DNA of 31,794 nucleotides from CAZBWW01 sp964496005 (GCA_964496005.1 CAZBWW010000011.1:1-31794); one strand, 5' to 3'. Shown: positions 1 through 8,943, numbered from the stretch's first letter. Translations and numbers: made by a program. The notes: a model not told the origin generated them from the sequence alone.

Positions 1-135
1 AAGCAATTTTATTACAACCGAATCCGGCCCGCCCATAGAGTTTTTAAGTGAGTCGTATTCTAAAGCGCGGTGGTTTTTTGCTTCAGAGATAGTACTAACA
101 TTCACAGGATTTTTAGTGTTAGTTAGCGTAGTCAT
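1..135 (-). CDS. Unknown protein, N-terminal fragment cut by window edge
   Basis: Reading leftward from an ATG at 135 there are 45 codons without a stop, up to the window edge. The peptide starts MTTLTNTKNPVNVSTISE and I do not recognise it. A TAnnnT box (TAAGTT, 147-142 on the minus strand) sits 6 nt before the ATG, the same leaderless layout seen for other genes here, which supports a real start. It is divergent from the GT-C-like gene at 230. The rest of the gene lies outside the window, so no function is assigned. Confidence 0.5.
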   Translation of the reverse strand, partial: MTTLTNTKNPVNVSTISEAKNHRALEYDSLKNSMGGPDSVVIKLL

Positions 136-214
136 ATAGTGAACTTACCGCTTGAAGCTACCGAAACGGCTGTTTTCGATGACTAGTACGTTCGACACAG
201 TTACCTACTATTTC

Positions 215-223
215 TGCTAAAAT
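215..223 (+). promoter_or_regulatory. Extended -10 box for the gene at 230
   Basis: TGC-TAAAAT is an extended -10 (TGn plus TAAAAT). It ends 6 nt before the GTG at 230, so transcription should begin on or next to the start codon. The ATG two bases upstream (228) is closed by a TGA four codons later, so GTG is the likely start. Confidence 0.5.
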
Positions 224-229
224 TACTAT

Positions 230-1456
230 GTGTCCACCGTGACCGCAGTTATAGACAAATACGCGAAGTTCATTATTATTGTTATTTTTATTGTCAGTAT
301 TGTGCTAAGACTAGCTGTATTTAGCCAAGAAGGCGGCGATCACGTAGTTTATAAGCAAGCAGTTATAGAATTTCTTGCCGGCGTAAATCCATATGCATAT
401 ACCGTTAAATCATTTTCCGAGCCGGAATTAGAGTTAGAACACGGTTATGCCTATCTCCCGACACTTTTATATATTCAATCAGGCCTAACCGCGCTAAATG
501 ATTGGCTTGATGTCGATCAACCTACAATTTATTGGTATAAACTGCCGGTATTGCTAGCCGATATTGGTGTTGGCTACCTATTATATAAAATTTTAAAAAA
601 AGAAAACTTTTCCAATATCGTCATAATTGGCGGCCTTTTATTCTGGTTTTTTAATCCGTATTTTTTTATGAATTATCAGTATACAAATTACGAGACATTA
701 CCATTATTCTTTTTATTGTTAAGCTATATCACGTTGGGCAAAAGAAATTTCACAACAGGGTTATTGTTCGGGCTCGCTATTACATTAAAAACATTCCCAA
801 TTATTTTGTTTGCACTCTTTATCCTTAAATCAACCAATAGAAAACGCTTTATACTTGGAGCACTACTAGCAGGAATAATAATTGCACTACCTTTTATGCG
901 CTCTTATTATGATTTTAACCTTATGATTCAGGGATCTTTATTAGTGCATGGCGAACGAGGTATACAAGGCAGGCCGTTTTTAAGTCTCGCCACAGTTTAT
1001 TTGCAAAATTACGGGTTAAATCCATTTCAGGCTGAATATAGCAGGTTATTCTCCGTAGCAGCTTTAATTAGCACCCAGCTCGTGACTTTGTTTCTGTACT
1101 TTAAAAAGAAAATTACTAATGTATGGATTTTGACCCTTGTTTCATTTGCAGTCTATTTATTACTTACGCCGGTTTTAAATAGAACTCACCTTATTTGGGC
1201 ACTCCCCTTTATTTACCTTGGAGTTTTACAAATTTTTAGAAATAAACTGCAGTATCATTTTTTAACTATTTTTATTGTTTATGTATTAATGTGTGCATAT
1301 TATTATTTTTGGGTAAATGGGATAAATAATCCTGACTTTCCCGGCGGTGCTATATCTATTGATGCTTCTGATGATAATGCAGGCAGCAGATTTTCGTTAA
1401 TTAGCGAATGGTTTATTAAAATGGTTAAAGCTAAAAAACAGTTAGTTGGTGAGTAA
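230..1456 (+). CDS. GT-C-like polytopic membrane glycosyltransferase (DUF2029/GT87-like)
   Basis: A 408-aa protein with about ten hydrophobic segments and little soluble sequence. Near residue 35, on the first outer loop, it has GGD followed by a Phe/Asn-Pro-Tyr region. This resembles GT-C enzymes that move sugars from polyprenyl-phosphate donors, in which an acidic residue in the first loop is catalytic. The motif HGERGIQGRPFL near residue 240 recurs almost unchanged in the next gene, as does a late VLNRT segment, so the two are paralogs. Its stop overlaps the next start (TAATG), implying translational coupling. The start is a GTG just after an extended -10. The exact donor and acceptor cannot be read from sequence; mannosyltransferase-like is the broad family guess. 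Confidence 0.7.
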   Translation: MSTVTAVIDKYAKFIIIVIFIVSIVLRLAVFSQEGGDHVVYKQAVIEFLAGVNPYAYTVKSFSEPELELEHGYAYLPTLLYIQSGLTALNDWLDVDQPTIYWYKLPVLLADIGVGYLLYKILKKENFSNIVIIGGLLFWFFNPYFFMNYQYTNYETLPLFFLLLSYITLGKRNFTTGLLFGLAITLKTFPIILFALFILKSTNRKRFILGALLAGIIIALPFMRSYYDFNLMIQGSLLVHGERGIQGRPFLSLATVYLQNYGLNPFQAEYSRLFSVAALISTQLVTLFLYFKKKITNVWILTLVSFAVYLLLTPVLNRTHLIWALPFIYLGVLQIFRNKLQYHFLTIFIVYVLMCAYYYFWVNGINNPDFPGGAISIDASDDNAGSRFSLISEWFIKMVKAKKQLVGE

Positions 1457-2601
1457 TGTTTAACACAGAAAAGCTAAACACACAAAAATTCTTAAATGGG
1501 TTATTAGTCGTAGTATTTGCGGTTGGTGCTATATATATGTATTACGCACGTATAGATAGAATAATGACCACAAATATTAAAGGTGGGGATTTTAAAGTAT
1601 TTACAGATGCAGCTAGTAGCTTTATAGATGGTACTAGTCCATACGCCGACGCCATTGAGTCATTCAGCGACCTTGATACAGATCCAAATTCTAAGGGATA
1701 CGCGTACCCGTCAGGCTACTTATATATGTATTCAATCTTGTACACCGCAGAAAATATTTTTTTGTACACTTTTGATTTAGAAGTGCCGGCATATGCGATT
1801 TACGCACTGCCGTTTTTTATTTTTCATTTTCTAATTACTATATTTATTTACAAATTTTTAAAAAACGAAGCTCTGTATATAAGATTGTTTGCGTGTACTT
1901 TGTGGTTGTTTAACCCTTATTTTTTAACAAAAGGTGATTTTGAAAACCGGGACTTAGTACCTATATTTTTAAGTTTGGTTGCGTTTTATTACCTAAAAAA
2001 AGATTCTGTTATTACGGGGGCTTTATTAGCGGGTTCTATGTTATTTAAAATTTATCCTGTTATTTTGGTACCGTTGTTTTTATTTGAGGTAAAAAATAAG
2101 AAGCAATTTGTATTAGCCGGTTTATTAACATTTTTTGCCGGATCGTTGCCTTTTTTAACAAGTTTTACCGAACTTAAAAATTATATTCTGGGAGGTTTTT
2201 TTGTTCATGGAGATAGATTTATTCAGGGCAGACCGTTTTTATGGTATCTCAGGTATTATTACAAACTTGATTTAATTGAGGTAGTACCTTTTAAAATATA
2301 CGCCTTATTATCGGTTACAAGTGCATGGGTGCTAACAGTGGTATTATACGCGTTAAAATATAAAAATTTATTTTTCACGACGGTGTGGGCTTTTTTACTT
2401 TTTTATTTGTTTACACCAGTATTAAACAGAACTTATATTTTGTGGGGGTTACCTTTTTTTGCAATCGCGTACTGTGGAATTAAAAAACCACGTCTAAAGA
2501 TTGTGTATACAATAATTTTATTTCTTGGGTGGCTGTTCTTGTATTGGTATCTTGATATATGGAATGACGGCTTTGATATTTGGCATCCCAGTATATATTA
2601 A
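1456..2601 (+). CDS. Second GT-C-like membrane glycosyltransferase, paralog of the previous gene
   Basis: A 381-aa polytopic membrane protein collinear with its neighbour. It has an N-terminal helix, a GGDFKVFTDA loop, an NPYF segment after the central helices, HGDRFIQGRPFL near residue 250, and a VLNRTYILWGLPFF segment before the last helix. These shared motifs mark a tandem duplication within the DUF2029/GT87-like GT-C group. The ATG overlaps the upstream stop by one base, so the two are probably co-translated and may act on one surface glycan or glycolipid. Substrate is unknown. No glycan biosynthesis genes flank the pair, so the pathway assignment is inference. Confidence 0.7.
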   Translation: MFNTEKLNTQKFLNGLLVVVFAVGAIYMYYARIDRIMTTNIKGGDFKVFTDAASSFIDGTSPYADAIESFSDLDTDPNSKGYAYPSGYLYMYSILYTAENIFLYTFDLEVPAYAIYALPFFIFHFLITIFIYKFLKNEALYIRLFACTLWLFNPYFLTKGDFENRDLVPIFLSLVAFYYLKKDSVITGALLAGSMLFKIYPVILVPLFLFEVKNKKQFVLAGLLTFFAGSLPFLTSFTELKNYILGGFFVHGDRFIQGRPFLWYLRYYYKLDLIEVVPFKIYALLSVTSAWVLTVVLYALKYKNLFFTTVWAFLLFYLFTPVLNRTYILWGLPFFAIAYCGIKKPRLKIVYTIILFLGWLFLYWYLDIWNDGFDIWHPSIY

Positions 2602-2605
2602 TTTG

Positions 2606-2634
2606 TTTACAGTATAATAGCAGAAACCTATAAT
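2606..2634 (+). promoter_or_regulatory. Strong promoter for the gene at 2641
   Basis: TTTACA (2606-2611), a 17-bp spacer and a perfect TATAAT (2629-2634). The ATG at 2641 lies 6 nt downstream, so the mRNA is probably leaderless. A second TATAAT lies at 2613-2618. Confidence 0.65.
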
Positions 2635-2640
2635 TAACCC

Positions 2641-2931
2641 ATGCAGATACCGCCCAAAAAACTGCAAAAATATGTGTTTAAGTCATTTTTGCAGGAAGAA
2701 GAATACGGTTTTTACACCTCATATACCTACGGGTTGTTGTTAATTACTTACCTTAAGCTAACAGACCAAGAAAAAAGGGATTTTTTACACCTACTGGACG
2801 AAACTGAATGGGACCAAGTAGATAAAATTGTTGAGGCAAAAGTTACCACACAAGATTTATCCGCGCTTTCAAAAGGTTTATACAATGCGCTTGTTGAGGT
2901 TGTAACAGTTTCAGAAAGAGCTGATGAGTAA
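2641..2931 (+). CDS. Small unknown soluble protein
   Basis: A 96-aa protein without membrane segments or recognisable motifs. It looks helical and charged, with a central hydrophobic stretch around GLLLITYLKL. A well-formed promoter lies directly upstream with no room for a Shine-Dalgarno site. Its 3' end overlaps the start of the 868-aa gene by 8 nt in another frame, so the two are very likely one operon and possibly functional partners. I do not recognise the family. Confidence 0.6.
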   Translation: MQIPPKKLQKYVFKSFLQEEEYGFYTSYTYGLLLITYLKLTDQEKRDFLHLLDETEWDQVDKIVEAKVTTQDLSALSKGLYNALVEVVTVSERADE

Positions 2932-5530
2932 AGCGGAGAGTTTTGACCATAATGAAGCCCCACCGTTAGCTGAGCAAATTGACCTGGATTTAACTGTGTT
3001 AGAAGACTTAGTCCTTGTTAGTGAGGTTTTAACTTTGGAAGATAAAGAAAGGGCGTTATCTGTTTTAGGGCATTTAGGACTACAGGCAGCAAGACCAGAA
3101 CTTATAGATAAAATTCCTGTTCCGCTAGGAGAGGAAAATTGGACATCGCCGTATATAGAACCAAGATTTAATGTATCAACGGGTGACCGGTCATTCCTGC
3201 TTACTCGTGACGGTTTAAGTATAATGGATTCTACTTTTTATGAATGCGCACAGGAACACGCGACGCTTTCCCAGCAAAATTTTGCACGAGAAGTTGTAAA
3301 AGATGCAATTGCATTAAAAAATTTTGCAGATGAGGTAGAAACGAATTCTGCTATTCCCGAACATTTAAAAGTACTTGTAAGAAAATCAGCTGATGCCTTT
3401 GAGGGAAATGTTTTTTTTAATTTTCGCCTAAATGATGCTTTTATGGATAGGTTGGATACTTTATCGGCAGATGAGCAACAAGAACTGGAGACCGCCCTTA
3501 GTGATATTGGGTCAAAATACGAAAAAATAGCATATAAACATATACAAAGGGTTGGAATGGCAACCGTTAAGACAGCAATTGCGGAAGGTACTATTAGGGT
3601 GGGGCGCACTAGGTTACCGGAACAACTGGTTGCACTTGCCCAGCAAGATTTACAAGAGAAATTATTAAGAAGTGGAAAACTAAGAGCAGTTAACTCTGCA
3701 GAGGCTTTGGGTGGACAGGATACAGTGCATAGTAGATTGCAGGCAGAAAAATTTAAACCCGAATACACAACACCATTAGTCGCATATACCAGACGAGTTC
3801 GAAATAAAATTAAAGAAGGTTTTGAGTATATGAATTCGAAAGATGCACCGATAATGCTTCAAGCGGTGGGAGAGAACGCAAGATTTGCAGCCGGAGTTTT
3901 AGGATCAACCTTTGCAATTGCAACAATATTAGTATTAATAGATGAGGACGGGGTGTTTGCATCCGACAATGATGGGGATGGTCTTTTTCATGGGTACACC
4001 GATTCACTTAAACCTGATAAAAATAGCGATTTTGATAGCACCGTTCTTCATCCAGCGCTAGTAAGTACATTGGTTGAACAAAGTACTCAACAGCCAGTTG
4101 TGGAAAATCAATTAGCTACAGAAGCTGCAGGAGAAGATTTGGCCGTTCTTAATGCACCGGAAAATTTTGTAGAAAGTACTTCGCCGAGTGTCCGGATAGA
4201 TTTAAATGATCCACGATACCTACCTCCATCAGATATTGCATTTCGTGTTGTTAGTACGTCGTCGACGGAACGGTGGCTGCCAATTGATACTGCACAGTAT
4301 AGCGCAGTAGGTAATAGACAGTCAGAAGCTATTATTAAAGCAGTAGCAGACTCAAATATAGAACACAATCCTAGGTATGTATCGCTGTACGGTGAGACAT
4401 ATTGCAACATTTTTGCATGGGATATTGGGAGAAAGCTTGGTGTAAATGTTCCTCACTGGTTTGAAGGCGAGGAATTAACGGCTAACGAACTGTTTGATTG
4501 GTTTAATGATATTAACAAAGGTGGTGTAAATGGAGAGGGTTATCGTGAGATAGCAATGCATGAGGCCCAATCTCTTGCAAATGATGGTATTCCTGTTTTT
4601 GCAGTTCGTAAGGATCATAACAACAACGGACACATTATGTTAGTTTATCCCGACACAGATCAAACAAATACTGAAGATGAAATACCTCTTGTGGCTTCTG
4701 TCGGTGTGCAAAATAGAGTTGGCCGTATGGATGAGTTATTTCCGCAAAACTTTAGACAGTTTAACTTTTTTACTCATTCCGCAGACTTTGAAGCACATGA
4801 GCATGCTGAGGTTTTTATGCAGCATTTAACTGAAATGGTCAGAAATTCTCCTGAAATAGGTGGAATCGAGAATTATAACGTTCCATTGGAAGAGGGCTTT
4901 GGGTTTGCCACCAATTATGCGGGCAAACAGGGTGGTGATGAAGGATGGGTTGCTATACCCACTGGTATAGCTGCAGGCCATGCACTGCACCAGATGGTAG
5001 AAAGTGGTGCAGTTACTTTAGATCAACTAACGCCTGGACAATTAAGAATATATGAGCTTACGGAAGGAATAGATTTAAGTGCTCCCAGACTTGAGCCAAT
5101 ATTGCAGTCGCCAGAAATTTGGGACAGATTCAATGATTTACTAATTGAGGATCAAAGTGCTATGACTCCGGAAGAAGCGCTAGAGTCCGACAAGGTTATT
5201 GGTTTTATAGCTACGAGATCAGCAGACGATTTGGGAAAGAAATATGTTTTGTATGATGTTCCCTATCCTGAAGCCACACCTAGATTTGTAGGTATTGTAA
5301 TGGCGGTTGACGTAGCTGCAAGACACGATTGGTACAATAACCTTGCAAATTTAGAATTAACATATGGTTCTTGGGATGGGCTGCCGTGGTTGGCTGATAT
5401 TTCCCCCAACGCACTAGAAAAACTGTACCCGGTTAATGGTGTGCTAAGTCCTACAATAGGTGATATGGGGCCTGCTGCAGCACTACTACTAAGTGAAGAT
5501 AGATTCTTTGAACTAAATGCGGTAAATTAA
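2924..5530 (+). CDS. Large single-pass protein with predicted extracellular papain-like (CHAP/NlpC-type) amidase domain
   Basis: 868 aa. Residues 1-315 form a soluble, mostly helical region without a signal peptide. One hydrophobic helix follows at about 317-340. An Asp-rich DNDGDG stretch near 347 resembles thrombospondin type 3 or dockerin-like calcium loops. The C-terminal part has ETYCNIFAWD (Cys494) and, 76 residues later, NNNGHIMLVYP (His570), the Cys-then-Gly-His layout of NlpC/P60 and CHAP cysteine amidases that cut peptidoglycan. The last 250 residues are unassigned. I infer a cell-wall hydrolase anchored with a large cytoplasmic domain, perhaps regulatory. The start overlaps the 96-aa gene by 8 nt. 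The catalytic assignment rests on motif spacing alone. Confidence 0.6.
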   Translation: MSKAESFDHNEAPPLAEQIDLDLTVLEDLVLVSEVLTLEDKERALSVLGHLGLQAARPELIDKIPVPLGEENWTSPYIEPRFNVSTGDRSFLLTRDGLSIMDSTFYECAQEHATLSQQNFAREVVKDAIALKNFADEVETNSAIPEHLKVLVRKSADAFEGNVFFNFRLNDAFMDRLDTLSADEQQELETALSDIGSKYEKIAYKHIQRVGMATVKTAIAEGTIRVGRTRLPEQLVALAQQDLQEKLLRSGKLRAVNSAEALGGQDTVHSRLQAEKFKPEYTTPLVAYTRRVRNKIKEGFEYMNSKDAPIMLQAVGENARFAAGVLGSTFAIATILVLIDEDGVFASDNDGDGLFHGYTDSLKPDKNSDFDSTVLHPALVSTLVEQSTQQPVVENQLATEAAGEDLAVLNAPENFVESTSPSVRIDLNDPRYLPPSDIAFRVVSTSSTERWLPIDTAQYSAVGNRQSEAIIKAVADSNIEHNPRYVSLYGETYCNIFAWDIGRKLGVNVPHWFEGEELTANELFDWFNDINKGGVNGEGYREIAMHEAQSLANDGIPVFAVRKDHNNNGHIMLVYPDTDQTNTEDEIPLVASVGVQNRVGRMDELFPQNFRQFNFFTHSADFEAHEHAEVFMQHLTEMVRNSPEIGGIENYNVPLEEGFGFATNYAGKQGGDEGWVAIPTGIAAGHALHQMVESGAVTLDQLTPGQLRIYELTEGIDLSAPRLEPILQSPEIWDRFNDLLIEDQSAMTPEEALESDKVIGFIATRSADDLGKKYVLYDVPYPEATPRFVGIVMAVDVAARHDWYNNLANLELTYGSWDGLPWLADISPNALEKLYPVNGVLSPTIGDMGPAAALLLSEDRFFELNAVN

Positions 5531-5539
5531 ATTTAGATT

Positions 5540-6160
5540 ATGAAAATTACCTCACATAAAAGTCATAACCTTTTACTCAGAAAAATAAACCCGTTAGTCA
5601 GAATATTAATTGTTTCGGATATGTTGATGGTAGGTGCTATGGGAATGTTTGCACCTTTATACGCGTTATTTGTTGAAGAAAGTGTGATTGATGCCAATGA
5701 GTTAGTTGTCGGAATGTCTATTACAATATATTTACTCTCGCGAAGTATTTTGCAGATTCCAATAGCTACATTCTTAGATAAAGTCAAAGGTGAAAGAGAC
5801 GATTATTTCTTTTTGGCAACATTTAGCGTTCTGGTTGGAGTTTTATATCTTGGCTTTTTATTTGTTGATCAAGTGTGGCAATTATTTTTGATGCAGTTTT
5901 TATTGGGGTTATGTGTTGCAATTACATATCCTTCTTATATGGCAATTTTTACAAGGCATGTTGATAAACATATGGAAGGTACGGAATGGGGTGTATATCA
6001 AACTTTTGTTGATTTAAGCACTGCGGCGCTTGCGACTATTGGAGGTTATGTAGCGACGATTGTCGGGTTTGATGCATTAATTATTATGGTTTCAATTTTG
6101 TGTATTTCTGGCGCGTTATTACTATTACCGTTAAAAAGCCTTGTTTATAGCGCAAAGTAG
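5540..6160 (+). CDS. Half-size MFS-like transporter (six-helix)
   Basis: 206 aa with about six membrane helices, where ordinary major facilitator proteins have twelve and about 400 aa. A motif A-like loop between helices 2 and 3 (FLDKVKGERDDY) and a GLCVAITYPSYMAIF segment match the N-terminal MFS bundle. The frame ends with a clean stop and I see no second half downstream, so this is either a genuine half-transporter working as a dimer or a truncated gene. It starts 9 nt after the 868-aa gene and probably shares its transcript. Substrate unknown. Confidence 0.65.
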   Translation: MKITSHKSHNLLLRKINPLVRILIVSDMLMVGAMGMFAPLYALFVEESVIDANELVVGMSITIYLLSRSILQIPIATFLDKVKGERDDYFFLATFSVLVGVLYLGFLFVDQVWQLFLMQFLLGLCVAITYPSYMAIFTRHVDKHMEGTEWGVYQTFVDLSTAALATIGGYVATIVGFDALIIMVSILCISGALLLLPLKSLVYSAK

Positions 6161-6229
6161 GTTTCATCGTACAAAATATAAAGGTTATCTTTCTATAGAA
6201 TTTAAGAAAAATGTAGCTATAACCTATAG

Positions 6230-6258
6230 TTTACAAATTGGTTTTTTTGTTGTAAAAT
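6230..6258 (+). promoter_or_regulatory. Promoter for the SH3-like secreted protein gene
   Basis: TTTACA (6230-6235), a 17-bp spacer and TAAAAT (6253-6258). Predicted transcription start is near 6265, leaving a leader of about 50 nt before the ATG at 6314. Confidence 0.55.
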
Positions 6259-6313
6259 AGCGGTTGATAATGTGAAACGTAAGTTTTTTGTACTCAGAAA
6301 AGGAGAAGCTGAA

Positions 6314-7471
6314 ATGAATAGGACTCTTGTTTTTGCTATCGGTGTGTTGGTCGGTGCTATCTTGGTAGCGTTGTTCGCTATCGTTGTTGATGCACCGAAA
6401 AGTGCAGAAGTCGCGGTGACGCCCGTTCTCGCTGAAATTGAGAAGGCAGAGGAAAATCAGCCTGATGTTTTCAACATGATCGGGGCTGACGGCGAACCGG
6501 AGGATCCGTGCGTCGAGTTTCTTCGTGCAGGCACAATGATCTTGAGGGTGCCGGTTTTTGGGCATCCCTCGGGACAGCAGATTTTTCAATCAGACCCGGC
6601 AAACAGCCTGGAATACTGCTTGGGTACTGATTTCAACAACATCGGCATTAAGGTCTATTTTCTTCGCACTCGAGAGTTTGCCGGGTATGTGGATTTAAGG
6701 ACTTTTGTGCCGGCGCCCACCACGATCGGTGAGAATGTTACTGCCGCAACGGATAGCGAGCAGGCGACGGGTCAGAGTGACCCCTCACAGTGGGAGGTTG
6801 TTGAGGAACCGCATTATGTTACTACGATGTGGCTCAACTACCTTTCTGAAACGGGTGGGGAAGTTCGCGCCCAGATCTTTGAAAAGACCTGGGAGGGGTA
6901 CAGCTCTATTGAGGGTCAAGAGCACGAAAGTCTCGAGGACGCTCGTGAAGCGGTAGAAATTGCCTTTACGCTGATTCGGGACGGGTGTCCGAACTCGGCG
7001 CAGGCGGGCGCTGAGTTACTTGGTCTTCCCGACGGACTGCTGATGCTCACCTTTGGTGACCGGCCGTGGGATTCGGGTCCGTTGCCCAGAACGTGCCTCG
7101 AGTCGATTTACTCGCTCGACCCTCAGCGGGCTGAAAGGGTTGAGCTGGAAATCCAGCAGTTCGAATACCTCCCCGAGGGATTTTTCTCGGTGGAGCTGTG
7201 TCCGCGTAACAGCGGATATGAGGCCATACATATTTGGGACAATGCCAGTCCTTATACCGGCAGTTGGACTGGTGAGATGTATGGTATGAGCGAAAATTGG
7301 GGTCTCGTCAGAGACGAGGACCCTGAATTCCTGAACCGCCAGGCGGACAATTCGCGGGTTCGCATATGGCGGCAATCCGGCCGGGAGACAGAGGTTGTCG
7401 GATATTTGAACCGGCAGTACCTCTGTCCTGCAATCCCGCCTTACCCCAACAACCCCGACAGCGGGTGGTAG
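6314..7471 (+). CDS. Membrane-anchored secreted protein with two SH3-like regions
   Basis: 385 aa from the ATG at 6314, which has an AGGAG site about 9 nt upstream, one of few clear Shine-Dalgarno sites here. A GTG at 6272 would add 14 residues but is less convincing. The N-terminus is a single helix (residues 4-24) with the rest exported. Residues about 60-115 and 310-385 each look like bacterial SH3-type beta domains, with paired cysteines suggesting disulfides. No catalytic motif is visible. The gene is markedly richer in G and C and uses different codons from its neighbours, which suggests recent transfer or strong expression. A 64-nt hairpin follows its stop. Function unknown; surface binding is a guess. 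Confidence 0.6.
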   Translation: MNRTLVFAIGVLVGAILVALFAIVVDAPKSAEVAVTPVLAEIEKAEENQPDVFNMIGADGEPEDPCVEFLRAGTMILRVPVFGHPSGQQIFQSDPANSLEYCLGTDFNNIGIKVYFLRTREFAGYVDLRTFVPAPTTIGENVTAATDSEQATGQSDPSQWEVVEEPHYVTTMWLNYLSETGGEVRAQIFEKTWEGYSSIEGQEHESLEDAREAVEIAFTLIRDGCPNSAQAGAELLGLPDGLLMLTFGDRPWDSGPLPRTCLESIYSLDPQRAERVELEIQQFEYLPEGFFSVELCPRNSGYEAIHIWDNASPYTGSWTGEMYGMSENWGLVRDEDPEFLNRQADNSRVRIWRQSGRETEVVGYLNRQYLCPAIPPYPNNPDSGW

Positions 7472-7483
7472 GCGGAACAATGA

Positions 7484-7547
7484 GAAGGCGCGGCCATTAG
7501 ATCAACTATGCGAACCACTTGCATATTGATTTATGGTCTGCGCCTTC
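7484..7547. repeat. 64-nt imperfect hairpin
   Basis: The arms 7484-7511 and 7521-7547 pair over nearly their full length around a 9-nt loop. GAAGGCGC at the base matches GCGCCTTC exactly, then CCAT, ATCAA and TATGC blocks pair, separated by small mismatches and one bulge. No T-run follows, so it is not a classic intrinsic terminator. It could end or stabilise the upstream transcript, or be a small mobile palindrome. Confidence 0.6.
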
Positions 7548-7604
7548 CCCACTTTAACTTTCCAATCTTGCACGCACCGTACCTAACCACCTAACTAAAA
7601 CAAA

Positions 7605-7613
7605 TGCTAATAT
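7605..7613 (+). promoter_or_regulatory. Extended -10 box for the helicase gene
   Basis: TGC-TAATAT ends 6 nt before the GTG at 7620, the same spacing and TGC prefix as at 215-223. The mRNA is probably leaderless. Confidence 0.5.
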
Positions 7614-7619
7614 AACACC

Positions 7620-8810
7620 GTGAATCTATCTCAAGACCAAGCTAAAACATTAAAAGAACTTATAAACTGGTACTCAACAGAAAATAAGACTCCTTACATA
7701 ACATTAGGCGGGTACGCAGGTACAGGAAAAACTACACTAATCGCAATACTTAAATCTACACTTCCCAAAATAAAACAAACTCAAGCAAAATCAGCAAAAG
7801 ATAAAAAAATGAAAATTGCATTATGCAGTTATACCGGGCGAGCTACCCAAAACCTCAAAAATAAATTAAAAGAATTAGATTGTCTGCATTGGACCGATAC
7901 AATAAGCACTATTCATGGGTTAATTTATGACGCAATCGACAATTCACAAGGAGTTATTATTGGGTGCAAGAGAAAACCCGAACTCGATGTAGACCTAATT
8001 ATAATAGACGAAGCCTCAATGATAGACCGGACTATTTGGGAAGACTTACTCACGTACAAAGTTCCTATTATAGCTGTAGGTGACCACGGGCAATTACCGC
8101 CTATAAACGGAAACTTTAACTTAATGCAAAACCCGTACCTAAAACTGGAAAAAATTCACAGACAGGCAAAAGGGAATCCAATTATTAACTTATCAAAAGC
8201 CGCGCGTGAAACAGGTAATATAAATAAAGGGAAATATAGCGCGTCAGTTATTAAATACACACAGGAAGATTACGATTACACAGAAGTTAGTACAACTCTT
8301 TTAGAAAACTACACAAAGAACATGTTAATTTTGTGCGGGTACAACTCAACACGCGTGAAAATAAACCAATTTATAAGAAGCGCGCTTGGCTTTGATTTAC
8401 CGGTGCCTTTAGTTGGAGATCGAGTTATTTGCTTACGCAATAATCATACGCAGAATGTATATAACGGCATGTTAGGTACGATATTAAGACTTGAACCAGG
8501 TGCAGAAAACTTTTACGAAGCGGAAATAAAGATGGATGAGAGTATTAAAAACTATACAGGTACTATTTATGCGCCACAGTTTAATTCTGAAAGCCCGATT
8601 AATTTTACGAAAGACCGAGCTAAAATTGGGGACAATGATATTTTTGATTTTGGGTATGCGTTAACTGTACATAAAGCGCAAGGCAGTCAGGCCGAAAAAG
8701 TTGTGTTGTTCGAGGAACGGTTTGCAAAGATGACTGATGATGATTGGCGCAGGTGGTTGTATACAGGTGTGACTCGCGCGCAGAATGAGTTATATATTTT
8801 TGGAGACTAA
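7620..8810 (+). CDS. RecD/Pif1-type superfamily 1 DNA helicase
   Basis: 396 aa. Walker A GYAGTGKTT (Lys37), Walker B LIIIDEASM, motif III-like GDHGQLPPI, and the late SF1 motifs YALTVHKAQGSQ and LYTGVTRAQNELYIFG follow in the order of RecD2/Pif1-like 5'-3' helicases. At under 400 aa it is compact: it is essentially the two RecA-like lobes with an SH3-like insert and no N-terminal extension. It should unwind DNA in replication or repair using ATP. It starts with GTG after an extended -10 and appears to be a single-gene transcript. No partner nucleases (RecB, RecC) are near. Confidence 0.85.
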   Translation: MNLSQDQAKTLKELINWYSTENKTPYITLGGYAGTGKTTLIAILKSTLPKIKQTQAKSAKDKKMKIALCSYTGRATQNLKNKLKELDCLHWTDTISTIHGLIYDAIDNSQGVIIGCKRKPELDVDLIIIDEASMIDRTIWEDLLTYKVPIIAVGDHGQLPPINGNFNLMQNPYLKLEKIHRQAKGNPIINLSKAARETGNINKGKYSASVIKYTQEDYDYTEVSTTLLENYTKNMLILCGYNSTRVKINQFIRSALGFDLPVPLVGDRVICLRNNHTQNVYNGMLGTILRLEPGAENFYEAEIKMDESIKNYTGTIYAPQFNSESPINFTKDRAKIGDNDIFDFGYALTVHKAQGSQAEKVVLFEERFAKMTDDDWRRWLYTGVTRAQNELYIFGD

Positions 8811-8909
8811 TTTCTAGAAATTGATATTTGTAAATTTTAATTTTTTGCTAATTTATAGAACAGTAAAATTATAACCTATAGCATAGTAAAAAGAAGTTGT
8901 AGAAAAGTG

Positions 8910-8938
8910 TTGACAAATATTTCAAATTAGTATAAATT
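8910..8938 (+). promoter_or_regulatory. Promoter for the 62-nt RNA or leader
   Basis: A perfect TTGACA (8910-8915) is followed after 17 bp by TAAATT (8933-8938), or after 15 bp by TATAAA. Predicted transcription start is near 8944. Confidence 0.55.
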
Positions 8939-8943
8939 ACACC

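Noticed and set aside
3238..3768. Minus-strand 176-aa open frame inside the 868-aa gene
   Set aside because: Low-complexity Ser/Cys-rich translation opposite a well-supported gene.
7016..7480. Minus-strand open frame of 154 aa opposite the SH3-like gene
   Set aside because: A shadow frame in a GC-rich gene; the plus strand has promoter, Shine-Dalgarno site and signal helix.
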